Below are positions 6,294-9,898 of a stretch of 9,898 nucleotides of DNA, one piece after another. The translations under genes and the position numbers were made by a program. This DNA comes from an uncultured Ruaniaceae bacterium. GTDB lineage: Bacteria > Actinomycetota > Actinomycetes > Actinomycetales > Beutenbergiaceae. The stretch is from NCBI GenBank assembly GCA_947251855.1, contig CAMXUZ010000044.1:1-9898 (forward strand), written 5' to 3'. Under the pieces are notes generated by a model. The model had not been told where the DNA came from, made no database searches, and saw nothing but the letters and a program-made list of their open reading frames with translations. Each line of letters opens with the position of its first letter. Position 1 is the first letter of the stretch.

Positions 6294-7661
6294 TTAATCA
6301 ACGTGGTCGACGGGGCGATCGCATGCCTCGGAGATCTCGTGGGCCAACTCTTCAATGCCTATCCCCGTTGCCCCGGTGTTGATGCAGACATGCGGGGACA
6401 GATGTGAATCGAGCTGGAAAAACGCTCCGGGGTGCACGACGATGCCTTTGGTGCTGAGTTGAGTGCAAACGGAATACTCATCGGGTACAGGCAGCCAAAT
6501 CATGGGTGCATGCACAGCATCAAAGTCGTGATTGCTCAATGCTTCCTTGAAACTCGAGAACCGGTAGAAGATCTCTTCGGTCCGGGCACTGAGCGTGTCC
6601 TCCGTGATTGGGTCGACGAGCAGCTTTGCTTGCGAAAGCTGCATGATCGGGGAGACGTACCGAGACGAATAGCTGAGACGATTCCAAAGCGTTTGAGTGA
6701 GCTTGGGGTTCCCACCCGTGACTGCTTGGCGCATGCTTGGCCCGAAGGAGTAGTTGAATCCGCGGACGTGAAGTACCTGCTCTGGTAGCCGGGCCCCGAG
6801 CGATATCGGCACGGGTGTCAACGGCCATACCTGATCGAACTCGAGAATCGGGAGCGTGCCGTTGAGGATCTTTGCTGCTTCGTCTACCCACGCCGGCGTG
6901 ACAGACCTGCCCGTAGGAAGACTCCGACTCGGTTGGTAGATGAACGCGACGGGTTTTGAGATGAGCACCCGCGAGAGAGTATTCAGATCCGGACCCTGGG
7001 AACCGATGGGAACTGCGTCGACGACGGCGCCGAGGGACTCCAAGATGTCGAAGATCCGAGCGATGGTGGGACTTTCAACCGCCACGTGGTCTCCGGGCCG
7101 CACCAGGGCTGCGAGGCTCATCTCTAACGTATCGATCGTGCCATGCATGGCGAGGAATGAATCGGTCTCGAATGGCCAGGTCTCGGCCACGGATTCCTGA
7201 AATTCCGGATGGATCGGTTGGGCAAAAGGATCGCCCACATCGGGGTGGTCGACGGCATACTCGAAACCGGGCTTGAGGTCGACCGTTGGTAGATCCGCGC
7301 ACCACAAGTTACCGAGGTTCACCTTCATGTTCGCCGAGGCGCGGATCATTGATTCAAAACGCCGAGCGTGGGGCGGTTTCGGCGAGGGAAGTACGACCGT
7401 GCCACCGCGTCGTCGACTCTCCACCAGCCCCTGCTTTTGCAGTTCCCGCCAGGTTTGGCCCACGGCTGATCTGCTCATGCCTAGCTGCTCAGCAACAACG
7501 CGGATTGTCGGCAGTTGGCTGTTCGGAGGGATCTCGCCACTTGAGACCAGGTCGGTGAGCGTTCGGGTAAGCGAAGCAGCGGTGCGCAACGTCGTGCTCC
7601 GCTCAATGAGATTAAGGATTTCCAAGCTCTGCAACGAGGCTCCAAATATGTCTATGGACAT
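6294..7661 (-). CDS. MocR/GabR-type transcription regulator: GntR winged helix fused to an aminotransferase-like domain with a degenerate PLP site
   Basis: The 455-residue protein has a GntR-type winged helix at about 28-92 (GEIPPNSQLPTIRVVAEQLG, then MSRSAVGQTWRELQKQGLVESRRRGG) and a fold-type I aminotransferase-like domain from about 100 to the end (HGTIDTLEMSLAALVRPGDHV at 173-193, SRSLPTGRSV at 245-254). MocR proteins normally bind PLP through a lysine in a motif like SFSKxxGPxLR. Here the matching segment is GFNYSFGPSMR (301-311), so tyrosine 304 stands where the lysine should be. The PLP-contacting Asn of NPTG is Leu248, and the EDD segment reads EFD at 274-276. The domain probably senses a ligand without forming the PLP imine. 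The gene is divergent from the binding-protein gene with an 90-bp gap, the usual MocR/target arrangement. The ATG at 7661 has no SD; a TTG at 7634 has GGAG five bases before it and may be the true start (446 residues). Confidence 0.85.
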   Translation of the reverse strand: MSIDIFGASLQSLEILNLIERSTTLRTAASLTRTLTDLVSSGEIPPNSQLPTIRVVAEQLGMSRSAVGQTWRELQKQGLVESRRRGGTVVLPSPKPPHARRFESMIRASANMKVNLGNLWCADLPTVDLKPGFEYAVDHPDVGDPFAQPIHPEFQESVAETWPFETDSFLAMHGTIDTLEMSLAALVRPGDHVAVESPTIARIFDILESLGAVVDAVPIGSQGPDLNTLSRVLISKPVAFIYQPSRSLPTGRSVTPAWVDEAAKILNGTLPILEFDQVWPLTPVPISLGARLPEQVLHVRGFNYSFGPSMRQAVTGGNPKLTQTLWNRLSYSSRYVSPIMQLSQAKLLVDPITEDTLSARTEEIFYRFSSFKEALSNHDFDAVHAPMIWLPVPDEYSVCTQLSTKGIVVHPGAFFQLDSHLSPHVCINTGATGIGIEELAHEISEACDRPVDHVD

Positions 7662-7662
7662 A
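7647..7662. repeat. Perfect inverted repeat over the regulator's apparent start codon
   Basis: TATGTC at 7647-7652 and GACATA at 7657-7662 are exact reverse complements separated by four bases (TATG). The apparent ATG of the minus-strand regulator lies inside the right arm (7659-7661). This could be an autoregulatory operator, which would fit better if translation starts at the TTG at 7634. Confidence 0.45.
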
Positions 7663-7686
7663 GCGTGTATTTTTGGTGGACATTGC
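7655..7686. promoter_or_regulatory. Candidate MocR operator: 10-bp direct repeat, two helical turns apart
   Basis: TGGACATAGC at 7655-7664 is repeated as TGGACATTGC at 7677-7686, with one mismatch and a 22-bp centre-to-centre distance, so both copies face the same side of the helix. MocR-type regulators such as GabR and PdxR are known to bind direct repeats in the shared region upstream of their targets. The pair lies at the regulator end of the gap between the divergent genes, well placed to control both. The identity of the bound protein is inferred. Confidence 0.45.
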
Positions 7687-7751
7687 CGATTAGTCTAAGG
7701 GAGATCAACTAGCTGGCGGTCCAAAGTGGCCCCTAGTATTCGGAGGAATCT
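7662..7751. promoter_or_regulatory. Divergent promoter region between regulator and binding-protein genes
   Basis: This 90-bp gap is the only space from which both genes can be transcribed. It is more AT-rich than its surroundings at 7666-7700. No strong -35/-10 pair stands out: TTGCCG (7683-7688) and the TAGTCT (7691-7696) or TAGTAT (7734-7739) hexamers are possible but badly spaced. A strong GGAGG ribosome site for the plus-strand gene is at 7742-7746. Confidence 0.5.
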
Positions 7752-9440
7752 ATGACGATTACCCGCCGCGCGACGGCAGTCATTGCGGCTGCCACCGTGC
7801 TTGCTACGGCAGCATGCGCACCGCTCGACGAGGAAGGGCCAGCGGCCGCAGAGGGTGCGGAAGAAACGGCGCAGGTTGAAGCTGGTGGAAGCATCAGCAT
7901 CGCCGCGGTGAGCCCAATGACCGACTGGAACCCGCTTTCGGCCGCAGGAGATACGACGGGCCAACGCCAGCAACAGTGGCCCCTGTACCCACATCCGTTC
8001 CTCACGCTCCCGGACACCTCGGTCGTGCTGAACGAAGCACTGCTCGTCTCTGCCGAGGTGACGAGCGAGGACCCGATGGTCGTCGAGTACGTCATCCAAC
8101 CCGATGCGCAATGGTCCGATGGAACGCCGATCACAGGGGCGGATTTCGAATATACGCAAGCGGTGCAGGACCCGGCCCAATGCGAGGAATGCTTGGCGGC
8201 GTTCACCGAAGGCTACTCAGATATTGCCGAGATCGAGACGTCCGAAGACGGCAAGACCGTAACGATGGAATATGCAAAGCCGTTCTCAGAATGGCAGGCG
8301 CTTTTCAACTACATCCTCCCCGCGCACATCGCTAAGGAGTACGGCGATCTTGCTACGAGTTTCAACGAAGGCTTCGGGGAGAACGTCCCAGAGTTCTCCG
8401 GCGGCCCGTACATGATCGAGGAGTACACCGACGGAATTTCCATGACGATGGTGCCGAACCCGAACTGGTACGGCGAGGGCCCGAATCTCGAGACGGTGAC
8501 GACTCGTTTCATCACCGGCCAGGGGGAACAGATGACGGCGTTGCAAAACAACGAGGTTGACCTCGTGTACGCCATCCCGACCGTCGACACTAAGGAGCAG
8601 GCGGAATCACTGCCGGAGATGACGATCGAGACCGGCTCCACCCTCACCTACTTCCATCTCGGTATGAAGACCACTGGCGATGTGATGAGTGACCCGGCGC
8701 TCCGGTCGGCGATCGCTACCGCATTCGACTTGGGGGATATGCGGGAGCGAACGATTGCACAGTACGCTCCGGACATCCCGCAGATGCGTTCCTCGGTTTA
8801 CGTGCCCGGCCAGCAGATCGGCGGCGTTGACGCGTATGAGGACAACATGGACGAGCTCGGGATTGGCGAAGGTGACGTAGATGCGGCCATCAAGATCCTT
8901 GAGGACGCTGATTACGCGATTGAAGACGGAAAACTCATTCAGCCGGACGGCTCGGCGCTGCGTGACCTCACGTTCCTGACACTCGGCACCGACTCGCTAC
9001 GCATGGAACTCGCGCAGATTGCCCAGCAACAACTGCTCGAAATCGGCATCACCGTCACAATCGATCCGGCCGATGGCTCTCGATACAGCCCCGCGCTGCG
9101 TGACGGCTCCTTCGACATCATGGCCACCGGCACCGCCCTTGACCTGGGCCCGCTCTCGATGCAGCAGTGGTACGGCACCGATGCTCCACGTTCGTTCGGA
9201 TACTCCAACCCCGAAGCCGACGAGTTACTAGAGGCAGCAGCGACGGAGATCGACCCCGCGGCCCGCGTGGAACTGATGAACGAACTGGACCGCGTTCTTC
9301 TCGCAGACGGTGTCGTATTACCTCTTTTTGCGACTCCAATGATGGCCGTCTACCGCGATCAGTACTCCAACATCTTCGTGAATCCAAGCAAATACGGCAC
9401 GACTATGAACATCGAGGAGTGGGGCGTCTCCGCAAATTAA
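7752..9440 (+). CDS. ABC transporter substrate-binding lipoprotein, family 5 (Dpp/Opp/nickel type)
   Basis: The start is set by GGAGG at 7742-7746, five bases before the ATG. The 562-residue precursor has a short basic N-terminus (MTITRR), a hydrophobic core and the lipobox LATAAC, so Cys22 should be lipidated after cleavage. An acidic, Ala/Glu-rich linker follows (23-45). The mature fold begins near S47 (SISIAAVSPM) and holds the family hallmark W121-SDGTP-ITGADF. A CEEC pair (Cys144 and Cys147) could form a disulfide outside the cell. The protein binds its ligand at the outer face of the membrane and hands it to permease and ATPase subunits, which must lie beyond the window. Family 5 proteins bind di- and oligopeptides, opines, nickel or similar compounds; the ligand is not readable here. 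Divergence from the MocR-type gene suggests control by that regulator. Confidence 0.88.
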   Translation: MTITRRATAVIAAATVLATAACAPLDEEGPAAAEGAEETAQVEAGGSISIAAVSPMTDWNPLSAAGDTTGQRQQQWPLYPHPFLTLPDTSVVLNEALLVSAEVTSEDPMVVEYVIQPDAQWSDGTPITGADFEYTQAVQDPAQCEECLAAFTEGYSDIAEIETSEDGKTVTMEYAKPFSEWQALFNYILPAHIAKEYGDLATSFNEGFGENVPEFSGGPYMIEEYTDGISMTMVPNPNWYGEGPNLETVTTRFITGQGEQMTALQNNEVDLVYAIPTVDTKEQAESLPEMTIETGSTLTYFHLGMKTTGDVMSDPALRSAIATAFDLGDMRERTIAQYAPDIPQMRSSVYVPGQQIGGVDAYEDNMDELGIGEGDVDAAIKILEDADYAIEDGKLIQPDGSALRDLTFLTLGTDSLRMELAQIAQQQLLEIGITVTIDPADGSRYSPALRDGSFDIMATGTALDLGPLSMQQWYGTDAPRSFGYSNPEADELLEAAATEIDPAARVELMNELDRVLLADGVVLPLFATPMMAVYRDQYSNIFVNPSKYGTTMNIEEWGVSAN

Positions 9441-9483
9441 CTTCCGCAACCTCATACCAACCGCTACACAGATTGCTGCTTAA

Positions 9484-9898
9484 TTGACTAACGAATTCAT
9501 TCTCGTAACTCCGCATGATGCCCTAGAATTCAACGACGTTTATCGGAACACGACGGGCAGCGCGGGTTACCTTGCGTGCAACAACATCTATAACCGGGTT
9601 GTCCTCAATGAGTGGAACGAAATCAACGCGTTCCCGGATCTGGCGACCCACTGGGAGTGCCTCGACGGTGCGCGGCGTTGGCGATTCCACCTCAACCAAG
9701 CCGCCCGTTGGCATGACGGCACTCCCGTCACTGCCCACGACGTTGTTTACACCCACACCCACGCCAAGGAGATGGGGTATACGGGCCCTCGGTGTATGCG
9801 CGACGTCGTTCAGATAGTCGAGGTGTACGCCCACTCGGTTGACTTTCTCCTAGCACAGCCGCACTCCGGGCTCTTGGTTCTGCTGGGGAACTTCATAT
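9484..9898 (+). CDS. Second family-5 substrate-binding protein, N-terminal part, without signal peptide (3' end outside window)
   Basis: An open frame runs from a TTG at 9484, directly after an in-frame TAA (9481-9483), to the right edge: 138 complete codons. It is a clear family-5 binding-protein N-terminus: FILVTPHDALEFNDVY at 5-20, IYNRVVLNEW at 35-44, FPDLATHWEC at 50-59, and the hallmark W76-HDGTPVTAHDVVYT. The distance from the first residue to this Trp (76) equals the distance in the preceding gene from the start of the mature fold (S47) to its Trp (121). The protein therefore begins at the first beta strand and has no export signal. Three cysteines (32, 59, 104) in this short stretch also suit a cytoplasmic location. 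No SD motif precedes the TTG, and no ATG or GTG start lies in frame before the conserved region. It follows the first binding protein by 43 bp and is probably in the same operon. Confidence 0.72.
   Translation, partial: MTNEFILVTPHDALEFNDVYRNTTGSAGYLACNNIYNRVVLNEWNEINAFPDLATHWECLDGARRWRFHLNQAARWHDGTPVTAHDVVYTHTHAKEMGYTGPRCMRDVVQIVEVYAHSVDFLLAQPHSGLLVLLGNFI

Noticed and set aside
7273..7698. 141-codon plus-strand frame opposite the regulator
   Set aside because: It is antisense to the winged-helix coding region. No domain or ribosome site is seen, and it would cover the shared promoter region.
7752..7820. Twin-arginine (Tat) signal in the first binding protein
   Set aside because: TRR is present, but the following residues (ATAV) lack the usual Phe/Leu of the Tat motif. 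The lipobox fits an ordinary Sec lipoprotein signal.
9441..9483. Terminator between the two binding-protein genes
   Set aside because: No stem-loop or T-tract can be drawn in these 43 bases, so read-through transcription is more likely.

Overview
The window is GC-rich with dense, often overlapping genes, Shine-Dalgarno (SD) motifs of the GGAGG type, and lipoprotein signals typical of Gram-positive bacteria. This suggests an actinobacterium, possibly Micrococcales; that placement is an inference from style, not from a marker gene. No rRNA, tRNA, mobile element or CRISPR array was found.

Region 1 (1-4672, + strand) is a tightly packed catabolic operon. It begins inside an NhaC-type secondary transporter. 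A DapA/N-acetylneuraminate-lyase superfamily enzyme follows, then three genes joined by ATGA, TAATG and TGATG overlaps. These three encode the FAD subunit (HcnC/OoxB/LhpB-like), the small [2Fe-2S] subunit (HcnA-like) and the two-dinucleotide-domain flavoprotein with a C-terminal Cys cluster (HcnB/OoxA-like) of a membrane-type D-amino-acid or opine dehydrogenase. Together with a DapA-family enzyme, this fits bacterial D-hydroxyproline breakdown (D-hydroxyproline dehydrogenase followed by 1-pyrroline-4-hydroxy-2-carboxylate deaminase). The substrate is not proven by the sequence: opines or other D-/N-substituted amino acids remain possible.

Region 2 (4719-6167, - strand) is a two-gene island facing the operon. 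It holds a small secreted SGNH/GDSL hydrolase lipoprotein and an unrecognised four-helix membrane protein with a hydrophilic helical C-terminus.

Region 3 (6294-9898) is a divergent regulator/transport unit. On the minus strand is a MocR/GabR-type regulator (GntR winged helix plus aminotransferase-like domain) in which the Schiff-base lysine and several other PLP-site residues appear replaced. On the plus strand, across a short shared promoter region carrying a 10-bp direct repeat two helical turns apart, is a family-5 (Dpp/Opp-type) substrate-binding lipoprotein. After a 43-bp gap comes a second family-5 binding protein that starts at the first strand of the fold, with no signal peptide, and runs off the window. 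The regulator probably controls uptake of a small amino-acid-, peptide- or opine-like compound, perhaps the one oxidised by the region 1 operon. That link is inference from proximity.

The most unusual points are the regulator that seems to have lost its PLP cofactor site, the leaderless second binding protein, and the operator-like repeats that overlap the apparent start codon of the regulator.
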